Positions 10,444-23,935 of a stretch of DNA of 64,000 bases are shown here, in pieces. The notes under the pieces are model-generated. The model ran no database searches and was not told the origin of the DNA. It worked only from the letters and a program-made list of their open reading frames with translations. Within the stretch, counting starts at the first letter, position 1, and every line of letters begins with the position of its first letter. A program made the position numbers and the translations under genes. The DNA lies in the NCBI GenBank assembly GCA_021234155.1, contig JAJEKV010000025.1:5685310-5749309 (forward strand). Reading direction: 5' to 3'. This DNA is from Isoetes taiwanensis. Taxonomy: Eukaryota > Streptophyta > Lycopodiopsida > Isoetales > Isoetaceae.

Positions 10444-12529
10444 ATGTCTGCAGATCTAAAGCAGCAGTTCATCGCCAAGGTAACAGAAGCATCTGCCGTG
10501 CTTAGAGAACCCGAAACAGGGAGGCCAGTGCTGAGGGAAGACACAACCTAAGGTAAATCCTCCTAAAAGCTCAGAATAAAACTCCAGTAAAGCAGCCCCT
10601 CCGATTCTGAAGAAGGTATCAAGCTTTGATCGTCCAGAGCGCCAGAATGACAGCATTTACTCTGTCAGCGGTCTGCATTTCGATGATGGCATGCTTTCAT
10701 ATACTTATAACCCAGCTCAGGATGAAATAGTGAAGGAGGACTCCGTGCCCTCTAGTCCTCATCTGTTCAGTTTCTTTGATAGAGTTCATGGCAGAAATGG
10801 CTGGTTCCCTGGTATCAGTAGTCCTGAGGATGAATCTAGTAGCAGTTGTAGCAGTAGCCTCGAGGCCGCCTCACCGCCTCCCAGGATTGCCAATGCAGCT
10901 GCTCCACAGAAGAAAAAAGAGTCACCTTTTGCTGTTCCTGAAGTTATGCCAGAGCCTGTTAGGAAGGCCACCTTATCCTCCTCGCAAAATCAAGCTTCCT
11001 GTCTGTTCCCCGCAAGCAGGCTCCTAAGCCTGGCAGGTCGCCCCGAAGGCATAGAACAGGCTTCGCCCGATTCTGTTAAGAAACGCTGTGGCTGGATCAC
11101 TGCACAGAGTGGTGAGAAATTGTTGCCCTTTCTCTGATTTCTTGTTATATCTGTTGCTGGTTCTTGCTAAATTTAAAGAGACTTGGTCTTCTCTTGCTGC
11201 TAGTCAGTTTATGTAGTTAGCTTCTCTTGATCCTTTTCTAAGAACAATAGACAATATTTTCTTAGATAGGTAGACATGCATTCTAGTATTTCTAGCTAAC
11301 CTTCATAATCATCATTCACTTTTATGTCATTATTATAATAGACATTGTAAATTGTGATATTAAACTTCTATGTGGCTCTGATTTCCTTCAGTTGCAAGAG
11401 CAAAACTTTCATGGCAGATTTTCTCTTCACTATTGAATCATTACTAACAAACATTCTCAAATGCAGATCCAACATATATTTGCGTATCATGATGAGGAAT
11501 GGGGTGTTCCTGTTCATGAAGACAAGTACGTTCCCTTCACATTCCCAATTTTTATGTTTACTAACTGGGAAGAGAATGTATTGTCCCTCAAACCTGGTTG
11601 TAACTTTTACTTAAACTTGTACAACACTTCCCAGAAAATTGAAAATAGTGTTCTTATGAACCTCTGCAGTTTCATAGTCCAAACCATCCTATTCCATGAT
11701 CAGTAAACGAAGCATTGTAGTACAATTCTCATTGTGTCCTTATATATCTATGGTAATTTTAAACACTGTTTTCTTATGGATTTGAAACTCTGTTTTCTTA
11801 TTCATTGCAGGTTGTTATTTGAGTTGCTAACCCTAGCAGCAGGCTAAAGCTGAGCTCAGTTGGTCTGCATTATTGAATAAACGAACGCATTATAGGTACA
11901 TCTATTGGAGTCAAGCACTTTGGATAAAAAGAAACCCGACCTTTTCAAGACATTAATAGTGCATAGTTACCTTTATTCACAGGGAGGCTTTTGCTGGATT
12001 TGATCCAGCCAAGGTGGCAAAGTTTGATGAGGAAAAGATTCATTTATTAGCAAACGATGCTGAAATCTTGCAACATGATGGGAAGATCCGAGGTATTGTG
12101 GAAAATGCCAAGTGCATTTTAGATGTAAGTTACTTTCAGAATTTCCTTCTTTCGTTTTATTAACATAAACAATGACCAAATGAATGACATTTTCATTTTG
12201 CAGATAACCCAAAATTTGGATCATTTGACAAATTTATATGGCAATTTGTCAACCACAAGCCCATCTGCAACAAATACCGAACATCGCTTCAAGTGCCTGT
12301 GAAAACTCCTAAATCAGAGTACATGAGCAAGGATCTTATCAGGCGTGGTTTCCGATCTGTTGGACCCACAATCATGTACTCTTTTATGCAGGCTGCCGGT
12401 ATGACGAATGATCATATCATACAGTGTTTTAGATATCACCAAGTGCAAAATTCAAATATAGAACAAAGAGATAGTAGTGACCATCTTCAAAATCATAAAG
12501 AGGAAACAGATGAGATGTGCAATCTGTAG
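10444..12529 (+). pseudogene. DNA-3-methyladenine glycosylase I, left copy, five exons with indels
   Basis: By alignment to the intact copy at 50,054-52,137 the exons are 10,444-11,111, 11,467-11,525, 11,811-11,895, 11,983-12,124 and 12,204-12,529. All GT and AG splice dinucleotides are present. Exon 1 has several single-base gains and losses, many in homopolymers (for example gggaag for ggaag, and an A run of six near 10,913 for four). Exon 2 gains a base before the HDEEWG block. Exon 3 reads gcagcaggctaaag for gcaggcgcgcaag. Exon 5 loses a G. As written, no full protein can be made. Introns and flanks are almost identical to the right copy apart from a 25-bp gain near 12,690 and a 10-bp loss near 12,860, so these may be assembly errors in a functional gene or allele rather than true decay. 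Confidence 0.85.
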
Positions 12530-13290
12530 TCATTAGGAGGGAAAGTGTGTGCTGAGAAGCCTTACCTGGGTGACTGTTGCGGCTCAATTTTAATTTTCCC
12601 CTTTCTTTAAGATTTTAACACCCTGTAATCTAATTTCCATGTATTATAAAAAGAATCTGTTTGCAACTTATTGTGGAGCAAGGCTCCAACAAACCCAATT
12701 GTAATCTGCTATAAGATGATAACCTGCGTTATTTATTTTCCAAATGGAACAGGTTACAATTTTCTATCTTGAAAATGAAAAACTTCCATTTATATAGAAG
12801 TTTGTGCCACATATCTATATTCCATAACGGTTTATAGAAATCAACTTGCACATGTATAGATGTAAATATAATCTGAATAACGAAATTGAAGAAAAGCTAC
12901 CTACTACTGTGCAGCTTTTTAGGATAATTATTGGTCCGGTTAAAGGGCAGAATAATGATGTTGCATCATAGGTATTCTTTTTTCACAGCTCATGATGATA
13001 GGAGATGCTGTTATGGATTGGCACGAGATGCAAAATAACAATCCTTTGCTTCCGTTTTTTCTAAAGGTTTGGAAGAAAGAAGATGACAAAGAGGACATGT
13101 ATGGAGGAAGCAATGGAGCATTTATTTAACTAAGAGTTTCATTACCTCCACTTGTGCCGGCTAGGCTGGTAGCAGCAACTTGTTAAATTATCCACGGCGA
13201 AAGGACGCCATAGCCTGACAAGCGAGCTCAAAAGGGAGCCGCGTCTCCTTTTCTCAACACTTAATTTAATGGACGCTTGCTGTTGAAGAG
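12530..13290. other. 3' flank of the left glycosylase copy
   Basis: Presumed 3' UTR and flank; no further gene seen. It matches 52,138-52,880 closely. Two real-looking length differences separate the copies: 25 bp extra here near 12,690 and 10 bp fewer near 12,860 (right copy 52,440-52,450). These are not homopolymer changes and suggest distinct alleles or paralogues. Confidence 0.55.
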
Positions 13291-13690
13291 TTGGTAGGAG
13301 CACATTCTGCCCTAATCTGATGCACAGGTTGTGGCCTTGCTGTTGTTGTCAACAGGAAACTAGGGCGCCTATACATTTGACCTAACCGCGTTGCATTATT
13401 TGGGCCCATATATATCCCACAAGCATATGGCTTCTTGTCGCCCTGTCGTAACCTCTCAAACAGAAGCACTTTTGACCTAATCTCCTTTAACCGCGTTCCA
13501 TTATTTGGGCCCATATATATCCCACAAGAATATGGCTTCTTGTCGTCCTGTCGTTAGCCTCTCAAAGGGAGCACATTCTGCCCTAATGTTGTACAGCCTT
13601 GTAACACTCCACTAATCATGTTCCATTATGGATTGCTAACATTTGGGCCCCATATATCCCACAAGCATGACTTCTTTTGTCTCTCTGTCC
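13291..13690. repeat. Small tandem array downstream of the gene, left copy
   Basis: A unit with CATTATTTGGGCCCATATA, TCCCACAAGCATATGGC and TTCTTGTCG starts near 13,391, 13,496 and 13,621 (spacing about 105 and 125 bp). The third unit is diverged. A second motif, GGAGCACATTCTGCCCTAAT, flanks the array at about 13,298 and 13,567. The same arrangement is at 52,890-53,290. Confidence 0.8.
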
Positions 13691-15662
13691 TAACTCTTGA
13701 ACTTAGGAAATTGGCTCTTAAACTTAGGAATAGTATTGGGCAAATTTTTAAACCCTATCCCAAAAAAATCTAATGTTTTGTCAAAATAGTCGAATATTTT
13801 TCAGTTTCATGTAAATTATGTATTACCTTTATACAAAGATGCATAAAAAATCCACCGAAATTTTCCTACAATGCGCTAGCTTAACCAAAAATTCCTAATT
13901 TCAATCGGAACAAAGCTTCTCTACCCCATAATTTGCCCAATAGTGCTTAGGAACTGGATAAATTGCACCGCCTTCCACTTCTCACTTTTCAGGACTCAGG
14001 AACTTGGACAAACTACACACCATTTTCATTTTTCACTTTTATCGTGTCATCTCATCTGACCACATTCCCTTTTCTCCTCCTCCTCCTTCTCCAAAGGATG
14101 ATGATGCACATCAAAGTCTAACTTCAATCTCTAAATCTGAATAGGAATCAACTGTCGAATATTGTATTGTATCATGGATGTGATAGCCTAATTCTACCTG
14201 CAAATGTAGAAAGCTAACTTCTTGTTACCCAACCCACCATCAACCTTGGAACCTAGGATCTTTCTATGAATAGCTCTAACTTATTGTAATCTAACCCTAA
14301 CTCCAACCTTGGAACATAGGGATCTTCCTATGCGGAGACCAAATTGGCCATGGGGCCCAAACAACAAATGGGGCATGGAAGCCCAAAAAGTACAATGAAA
14401 AGATAATGCTAATGATGCTAGTGCTAATGGTAATTTTTGCTACTTAAATTATCTAGACATAAATAATCCAAGGATTGGGAAGGCCATTGATCTAGAATGA
14501 TCGATGCCTCCCGTAAACTGCCCATTTCTTTTACAAAATTTTGCCCTCACCTTTTGACGGGAGATCCTCCTTACAATTCACATAATTGAAGAGGAGAGAA
14601 ATCCTACTAACGAGAAACTAGTCCCTCTTACGATGGTTCCCTACCTAAGAACATGTGGCGGTTAATGAGCATCTTGAAACTGAATCCAAAAAGATGTCGA
14701 GGGCGGTCGTGTCTTGTTGTTCAGCACTCTAGTAGCAGAGACAACTCCACCAACATTTACATGCAAACAACCTCTTATGCAAGGGGGGAAAAGAGCTATA
14801 TTGGGCATTAAATATTGTCATTTCATGATGCCAAAACTTTATAGCATCATAGGTCATAAAAGGCCATATCAGACCCAATTAGTTGTTTGTGCTATTTTAC
14901 AAGGAACATATGATAACTAAGATCAGGGAGCTTCAAACCAATAGTTGTAGGCTCAAGTGAGATCTTAGCCTAGTTGATCCATCTTATTGGATTTCCTTTA
15001 CCATTTTTTAGTTATTTAGTTGAACGAATGGCCTTTGATAAAGGTCAAATGCTAATACAAAGAATAAGGCATTTATTCCTTAGAGATAAGAATAGCATGT
15101 TTTGACAAAAATTTAGTAGATATAGGGAAGGGAAAGAATTGTTATCTTCCATTAGAGATCAATTGGCTTAAACGCATATATACCATTCACTTTTTATTAC
15201 GTATCATCTCATTGAAAACTCAAACTGAGATCATGTGTAGCACTCAATCGATCGAATGTTGGAGGTCAATTGGTTTTATGAACCACGTATTATTCACATT
15301 AAATTATCTCTCATGTAAATCTCAAACTCAATATCCTATAGCACTAGGGCTCGAAAATAGCGATGCCCTAACCATCTAGAAATGCCACCTTATTTTTTCA
15401 AAGCCGGAAAAATATTTGAAAGTGTAGTTTTTGGTGTATTTTAATGGAATTTATGCCCACCAAGAGAATTCCTAACTTCCAACCATTGCTTGGACCAAGG
15501 CAAAAAAAAAAAAAAAAAAAAGAGATCTAACTAACCTCTATATTTGACCCCACCATTACCAAAAAAACCTCGGATAATCTCGGCAACCTTATTCTATTTT
15601 TTATTTCTCCTTAACTCCGAGCTACTTGGTTTTGAGAATTTGAGCAAAGGCATATGATATAA
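13691..15662. other. Intergenic spacer, left copy
   Basis: AT-rich with no recognisable gene; open frames are short. It carries an A run of about 19 bases near 15,504. It ends in TATAA, the five bases before the LTR of the non-autonomous element. The counterpart is 53,291-55,260. Confidence 0.5.
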
Positions 15663-17224
15663 TGTGACGTTCGGATAACATTCTGGATGAATCATTATAT
15701 TATCTTGACACGTCACTAGTACACGTCACTCAGACTAACATGTACACAAATGATCAAATAAAGGGTAGTACCCACAAAGACGACCTTGTAGAACCATTAT
15801 ATTGCACATGTTAAAGCAACATGAATATAATCCCTTTTGCCACAGTGGCAATGACCCATTGACCCGAAAAGGAGCCAGCCCTAAATCGCGTGGAGATAAA
15901 GGGCATAAACCCTAAAGGAAACCCTTTGGTTCTCGGCCTAGAGTCTTGGTTGGAGCAAAGAAAAGATGCATTTTACGAACTAAGTAGAGAAGTCGATTTC
16001 CTAGGTTGCAGCTTCGATCCAAGATCGGCCGACGAGATGATCGACATGGGCGACGCTGGGGGAAGGAACCGGCCAAGATCTTGCGTGAGCAGCTTGATTC
16101 CATAGGTAGATCCGGAAGTTATCGGCCTCTTCAAGTGGGTTTAGCATTCATTCTAGCTATAGGCTTACCCCTGACCTAAGAGTGATGGACACTAACAAAG
16201 GAACCTAACCATGTATGATTAGGTAGATTAGAATAGATGTATTCTATTATTTTCAGTTTTGTTGTGATGATGTTTTGACATTCTATGCGCCACTCTTGTG
16301 TATTGGGAAGGGGGTAGAGATCCGCAGAGCCCAAGTAGTTGTGGATCATAGTTTTAGCCCATTAATTCCCACAAATGCGGCTCAGGTATGGGCCGCCCAC
16401 CTGTGGGTGGGTGCGGGCGGGTTGTGACAAGGAGACAAGGAAGGGGTTTAACCGACGTACGCGCCGAACCTCTCATATGATGCAGCTTACGTGGGAACAT
16501 TGGTGGGCTAGGCCTAATACTCCGGCACGCGGAGGCAGTGGTGTAAGGGCTCGGATACACCTCTCGGGTGATGCGCCATCTTCAGGGGGTTCGTCGTGAT
16601 ACGAGCAAAGGGCTAGCTCGCCGGCGGATTGGTATTTCGAACTTCGGTGATCTCCTCGCGGCTCTCATCTAGAGTCGGGAGATGCAACCCGCAGGCCCCT
16701 TTTGGCTATGAACCCGCGAAGCTACTTCGCCAAAGCTCCAATACTTTCAAAATTTTGACCGCAAAGTATGCAATGAGGGGCATGGAGTGACTACCCAATC
16801 TTAATTACAATTTTACGCCAGCCGCATCCATTTGCTGGCGAATTCCCCGGTTCGCGATTGTTATTCGAGACCCAAGCCGGCCGCCTTCCCCAAGAGTCTG
16901 AGCGGGTAGATCTCCCCATGTTATGTTGATGTACCGATGTGTTGTTGCAAAATTTCGTGATATGGTGGACCACCCTTCGAGTGGAATGTTATCATGGATT
17001 GATGTCATGTGCTCATGTGTGTTTACGCCTCGCAAATAGATCGATCAGGGAGGCGGGATGAATGACACGTCCATTCTTTCCGTCGGGTTCTTGGCCACCA
17101 TCAAGGAAGGCGGATGTTAGGTGGGCGGCCTCACGCCGGGCCGCGGGAGCGATGTCGGTTTGAAGGGATGATCTCGGTTGGTATACGACGGGCATCGTGA
17201 TTATGAGAGTACAGGGCCGCTCTA
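15663..17224 (+). repeat. 5' LTR of the LARD-like element, left copy
   Basis: Starts TGTGACGTTC after TATAA, matching 55,261-56,811. The 3' end is blurred (ggccgctcta for ggccgtcacaa). The primer site right after it is written tggtatcgagct, that is, the initiator-Met site TGGTATCAGAGCT with one A missing. Confidence 0.8.
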
Positions 17225-17480
17225 ATGGTATCGAGCTTTGATCTTGGCGGAATCAGGATCGAAAGCATTGACCGTAATCCTATAGAACTAACTAATCTAG
17301 ACATTGATTTTGGAGATAAAAGCCCAGCACGAACCTTATCAAGTAGTGGGGAAAATTTTTTCTTTCCCGGTAGTTATTAGTAATTACAGAATTAGGATAA
17401 TTAGAGAACATATTTAAGATGAAATAGATGGAAGAAAAGCCTCTAAGAAAACCTAGTAAATTTTAAGTCGCTTTTGTCCG

Positions 17481-18184
17481 ACACCTCAAGGATGCCAGGA
17501 GCATGTTAGGGTCTAGACCTAACTGGCTCCAGCAAGACGCAGCTTAGAGGGATCATCCCATATGAACCCTAGAACTCGCCTTAGGAGCCCCTGCATTGTA
17601 AAAAGAAAAGATAAAATCCCCATTTAAAAGCTTCGAATTAGCTAGGTTTGTAGGCGATTAAAACACGAGAAAAACATTAAGTAAAAGTCATTTTGGAGCA
17701 ACACCTCTAAGGGTGCCGGGGATAATGGTCATGACCTAACACCCTTCTCAGCACTCTTGGGGGGTTACCTAAAAAGTGACCTCGAATTTTGATCAAACTT
17801 TTACTCAAATTGTAAAAGTAATGATAGAATCTTGTTTAAAATGCTTAAATTAGTGGGAAACGCATGTTAATTTGTGTAAATTGGATAAGTTTAGAGCAAA
17901 AAGGGATAACACCTCTAAAGTGCGCCAGGGGAACACGATTGGGTCTCACGACCTAACACCTCCCGCACCTTAGAGGTTCGACAACCCAGGCCCTAGATCG
18001 ACCCAATATGGAGGAAATGATCAAATAAGCAAAAAAACTTGCAGTTAAGAGGGAAATAAGTAGGAATTCTCATTGAACTTGTTCTTGGCATCCATTAGGC
18101 ATAGATAGACCAACACCTCCAAGGCTGCGCGGAGACGGATAGGTCCCAACCTAACACCCTCCTAACCGCGCACTCTTAGAGTGT
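17481..18184 (+). repeat. Four hairpin repeats after the primer-binding site, left copy
   Basis: Counterparts of the four hairpins at 57,067-57,780. Here they lie at about 17,481-17,553, 17,701-17,766, 17,909-17,979 and 18,113-18,184. The inner stem TTAGGTC/GACCTAA is still visible in the second and third. The outer stems are blurred where GCGC and CAG should be, in line with the noise in this copy. Confidence 0.75.
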
Positions 18185-21100
18185 CCGACCTTTCAAGGTC
18201 CATAAGGATATCTGTGAGTTGCTCCAAATCGCGTGGAAAATTTAGTGCAATTAGGACCGTTAAACAGCCCAGCTCAAAATGACTAAAATTGCTCAAACCA
18301 TAGTCAAAATGACCAAAAATTATCAAACCCTTGAATTGTTTTTCCAAAGCGTGGTTTGTTTGTAAATAAAGCATATCCCATTAGTACCTCACAAGTATTG
18401 CTCCTCGGCTCAAGCTTTGCCTTACTCCTAGATAGAAGTGCCTCAAAAACACCCCGGAGTTATAGTCATCTAGACCTCGACATAGCAACCCAAGTCCAAG
18501 CGTTGGTACATCACCTCTGCTCATGCCAAAGGCATAAACCTTATTTTTAATTTTGTGTCCTAATAGAGTTTGACCTATCTGACCCGCCACATTGACACTC
18601 CCCTATTGCCGGGATACCTAGAAAGGAGCTAAGTCTAGAAGCTGCCCCAAGTCACTCCATGTGTAAAGATTGGACTCCCCAAACCAACTTTGCTAGGACC
18701 TTAGGTATGCCTCAAACATCATGGAGGTTTTGCAAAACAACCCTCATTTCATGCCATACCACCGTCCTAATGTCCATAAACTTGGAGATTATAGATATGT
18801 CTCGATTAATCTTTGCGAGCCATCTTGCTTGCTTATAGAGCCCAAAATGTTGTGGAGAGCCCTTCAAGTGGACCCTTAGACTCTAGAATATCTGGCGTTG
18901 CTTTAAAGTCTGGGGGCGGAGCCACGGAGAAGGCTAGAGGCGCAACTCCTTGAAGACATCAAGGTCCCCAGCCGTGTCTGGGACGGATAAGGAGAGGAGA
19001 CCAAAAAGGACCCAAGAGAGGAAGCACAATGACAAACACCTCAAAACACGACAAGCAGGTAGAGCAAGGGACACCACCAGCCCCTCATCAATCTTCATCA
19101 AATGGGAAGAATATTTGGTAACGGCATCAAGAATTTTCTAGATGTCAACCTCAAGCTACCGTCCACGAGGTCACATCGAAAAGGATCTCGACGCCTTCAC
19201 CAACTCGGCCTTTGTGGTTTCAAATGGAAGAATGCAAAGCGACAAAATAGGTGCGGGAAGACGTTAGACATCGATGCCACGTTGGCATCACGAGCTAGGG
19301 CGGAGGGCATAATCTTGAGTCGAGGAGAAGTCATGGCGACACGGGGAAACGTATAGAAGGAGGAAGACCCGCCACCTTGCAGCCCCGCAGCTCAAGCGAA
19401 TGTCATGCAACGTCACCAAAGGAGCAACAAACTAAGCAACCACAAAGCACCCTGGATGACCGGGGACCAGCTCCCTTACTGTATAGGGGAGAACTTTCCT
19501 CGGTTCCAAAAGTAGGAGAACATGAGGGGAAGAGGCATATCGGGGAAGGAACATCTCGACTTGGCCTATATCGGCATTAGGGGCAAGATCATGGAGGAGA
19601 AATATTAAAGCTCGAACAAAATTTCGGACGAAACACCTAGAAACCAAAGGAGGGGCGGCCTTATTAACGTCGAAAGGGTGCGAGACTCGAATGGATGGGA
19701 CCCAAGGGGCGGAGGAGGCGACCTGGCAGCGGTACAAATCATGCAAAGCGACCAGGAAGGACTGGGTAGGTGCAATGGAGATGACCACACTTCCAAGCAC
19801 GGGGAGGCACCTCCGAGATGAAGCAAAGCCCAATCAGCGAGGCGCACTCAAGAATTCAACCTCTGCGGTGACATGCACGCCTACCCGACCCGCGATCTCC
19901 GAGCTTCCAAGACATTCAAGAGCGGCTCATTGCAATAGCCGGGCGATCAACGATCAATGGCACCGCATCAGCAACCTTGCAGTGACACTTGCATATAGGG
20001 GACGTTGGCGGTCACCGCATTCCTTACAGCGGACATACACATTAAGGAGGGCATCTTTTCAAAGGATCACAAAGCCGAACACTCTTCGCAACTTGGGGTG
20101 CGAGGCTGGGATTAGACATGAAGCTCAACAATAGTAGCGGCATCTCAAAGGAATCCGAGTCAACTAGAACGAAGAAGATGCGACAAAAGCCCCAGAAGGA
20201 TCAAAATGGATGGGAGGGAGAAACCCTAAAGGGAGTATAAACATTTAAGTAGATCTTCGTGGTTGTTTTGAAAAAATTGGATGAATTAAAATCCCAATGT
20301 AAATAGCATTATATGTCTATTGTATATCTTGGGTGCTCCGCAGATATAGTGGAGAAACATGAGTTTAAAGTCATGTTTCTGATTTAAGCTTAGATCGAGG
20401 AAGCTCCTTCGCCGACTGCCAAATGAGGAAGCAAGGAAGCACGTATAGCCCAAGATCAAAAATGGAAGAGCAGAAATGCGAGGAGAAGCGACCGGAGCCC
20501 AAGCAAACCTTCGACTCAAACGCCGGTACCCTCAAATGAAGACGGCTTTCGTCCGCAATGTGAGAATAAGAGGGCAACCTTGGAGGTCATGTCCCAGATC
20601 ATCGGCCCTATACGCAAGGGACATGATGCGGCGCACCACTGCCTTAGCGGCGACGCCAGCGAACTTATGACCGCGAGTGGCCTCAACAATAATAGGAGGA
20701 GGAGCGACCCGACATCAGCGAGAGCCAACTAAGAGGCACATCTCGACAACCATAATTCCCCACCTGCGTGGTAATATAGGGTGATGGCGGCTATGACCGT
20801 GTGTGGAGTAGAGATGCACTACGAGAGCCGCTGCGGCGAGGAGATATGCCTTCAACAACGCTGGTGATAGCTTAAAATTAATTACTTCCTACGGTAATTA
20901 GAAAGAGAAAGCCCGATCATATCTCCAAGCCAGGTAGCGTCAAGCGTCCAAAGGTAAAGCTTGGTAAGCACATGAGCAAGGGATAGCGGCTGAAGCACGC
21001 CAAAAGAGAGTTCAAAGATAGCCGGGCTATTCAGCGACAGCAGTATATCTAAAGCGGTACTTTGCTAAACAAGGGGTCAAAGGCTGGCGCGATTATAAGG

Positions 21101-23437
21101 ATCCATCAATCGACAATACTTAGCCAGCGAGGAAGAGCCATGAAGCTTTACTTGGCCAGAGGCGGGCGCGCGGGGACAAAAGGTCGAGGCGAAATTTGGA
21201 GAAGTGCTGGCAACCGACTTCTTCCTGGCGACCTAGAGGTCAAAAGCGTGGGCACAATCAAACCACGGAGGTACCTCGAACAAGAAGGCGGCATAGCGAG
21301 GTATTAATGTCCAAGCGGTGTGGGGGATCAAACAGGGAGATTGGGCTTCGATGGAAAGCAATTAGGTAAGGCGGGCGGCCGATAACCTGCTGGACTTGCA
21401 TGCAACAGGTGAACCCAAGGATGGACGATTCAAGAACAATGCGAAGAACAACTCAGGAGGAGTATAGCCAAAGGAAGCGCCTGACCTCAAGAGGCGCCTC
21501 AAATAGCTTCAAGTATCATGAAGGAGACAATTACATGCGAGCAACGGGATCGAGGCGGACTGAAATCTCAAGCATCATGACCAGCACACCTTTGGTTAGA
21601 ATGGGATGCAAGCGTTTGTGCCATAGCGGAAACAAACATCGGAGGACCCAAGTATATCAACGAGTTACCCCAGGTCTGAGCTGACGTACAAATAGGAGGA
21701 TATGAATCGTCAACACCATTGCAGGAGGAAACACCGTGACATTACCAAGGAGTAGGTGTGCAACTCGAAGGGGAGGCACAAGGGGGACTTAATAGCTCTA
21801 GTAGTAATTGTAATTATGTAAGCTATATGCTTTGCATATATAGTTCCCTTGTTATTTCTTCCCTCCCATAGCGTAACAAATCAAAGGAAGAGATAGATGT
21901 CGAAAATCAATTTGCGGCCAACATGATAACGACAACGAGGACTGGCGCCGATGGTGAAGCAATCAACATCCTCAACACCTCTTTTGAGGCAACAAGAGGC
22001 CAAGCCACCAAAATGAGAGGCTTCCTAACGAACAAATCAGTCTCTACATCAAAGGGCCACCGTCAAGGAGCTGCCCCATGTCGAAGTCACTTCGGAAGGC
22101 ATTATATTGCTACTTCAAGCGATAACATAGTGGATGAGCTTCCATAGATGGACAGCTCAGGATCTAAGGCCATGGGGCCTAGTAGGTTAAATGTACGGAC
22201 GGCAACATCCATATTGGGATTAGAAGGCATTTTTGGATTTTCATTGAAAGGATTGCCTCAATATTGAGCTAAGCATCAAGGATTGGGAAGGAAATGCATA
22301 GGAGTTCACTAAAATTATACATGATTATTAGCGTCATCCAACGTATTGAAACCACTTGGTGGTTGATCTCCTCGCTAAGTGGAATCATTACTAGGATAAT
22401 TGTTGACCATGTATAAATATAGCATCTCCAAAAAAATAATCCAACCAAAAGAAAAGATCGTAATCTAACAAGTCCGGCCAACATTACGATGGCATCAATT
22501 CGATTGGTAGGAATATTCAAGAGTTTAAATAACTAAGAAAATGGGAATCTCTAGAATATAAAGAATAATACATGTAAGGTACATCTAAAATAAAAAATAT
22601 AGTAATCAAATAGTCTTTTTGAGACAAAAATTGTCGTCATAATAAAACCTTGTGGTTTAGAATAAATTCTAACCAAGTAGATAACCCATAACTATATTGA
22701 AATAAATGATAACATAATATGTGCATCCATCTTAGAGTAAATATATTTGTACTATGTCCGGAGTAATGTCCGATACTATGATAATGTAAATTCATAAATA
22801 TTACCTTAGGGTAATTATGTTGTCGCATGCATTAAAAGAGCGTGAGAAATCATGCGACTTTCAAGTTAATCTCGCATGCGACCTATGCTAGGTATGGGTT
22901 AAGACTCCGCGACCCGCAGCGGAAGAAGCATCCACTCTTCCTACGCGGGAGATTAGTCATCCATCCATTTAATTATTAGATGGGTGGGTAGCTTATAACC
23001 ATAATTTTGTTAATAATTAAAATGGTATTAATGTAGTGTCGACTGCGGGCCAATAGGCGCTCTAGGAGGGCAAGGACGTCATTCTACAAAGACTTGCAAC
23101 ACAGGTTTTTGTTGGAATGTGTTGCAAGGAATGAAGAGTACCTCGAAAAGGATAATTGTATATGAAATTATTAAAATCTTGATAAACTTAAATGTCATTA
23201 TTAAGTAAGCCTAATAAATTGCCACTGCTTTAATAGAGTTATGAATTGATAAGTTATTGGGGATAATGCAAATGTCCTAGTAATGTTTAAAAAAATTACC
23301 TTAGAGTAATTCTAATAATTGTGTAAGTATAATAGTAATAAATTGTATGCATCAAGTTGGTTACTTGAGGATAGGAAGATCCCAAGGTGGGAGACTCCAC
23401 GATGTAGCGGGCGACTATCAATTCAAGGTGGGGAGAA

Positions 23438-23913
23438 TGTGGCGTTCGGCATAACATACGGTATGAATCATTATATTATCTTGACCGTCCACTAGTACAT
23501 GTCGACTTCGAGGCGTGTACCGCAGCGGCGTAAAGAGGTAGTACACAAATTGGGTACTTGTGAACCATTATATTGCACATGTTAAAGCAACATGTAGATA
23601 TAATCCCTTTTGTGGCAATGACCCGTGACCAAAAAGGGACCAGCCTAAATCGCGTGGAGATAAAGGGGCATAAACCCTAAAAAGGAAACCCTTTGAGTTC
23701 GACCCGGAGTCTCCGAGATTGGAGGCGGCCCGAGGATGCGTTTCGGGCGGCGGTCGGTTTTCCTGGGTTGCAGCCGATTGTCAGCCGGGCGAGATCGGCG
23801 GCATGGGCGGCTTTCGGGGGTGGGGCGGCCAAGATCGCGGGTGGCGATTGATTCGATGGTAGATCGGTTATCCGGGCCTCTTTGGTGAGTTTAGCATTCA
23901 TTCAGCATACGTA
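23438..23913 (+). repeat. 3' LTR of the LARD-like element, left copy, first ~475 bp only
   Basis: Begins tgtggcgttc after the purine tract AAGGTGGGGAGAA (23,425-23,437) and follows the LTR at 63,094 onward until the block gcattcattc (23,893-23,902). After about 23,913 similarity stops and copia 2 sequence begins. Confidence 0.8.
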
Positions 23914-23935
23914 GCGTTTCTCCTCCTGCATTGTA

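Larger units (their letters stand above)
15663..23913 (+). mobile_element. Large non-autonomous LTR retrotransposon (LARD-like), left copy, truncated in its 3' LTR
   Basis: 5' LTR 15,663 to about 17,224, primer-binding site at about 17,226, internal region to 23,437, then a 3' LTR that stops at about 23,913 where copia 2 begins. No reverse transcriptase, integrase or protease motif is found on either strand of the 6.2-kb interior. The full structure is clearer in the right copy (55,261 onward). The left copy is heavily scrambled at CAG/CTG and CG positions. Confidence 0.8.
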
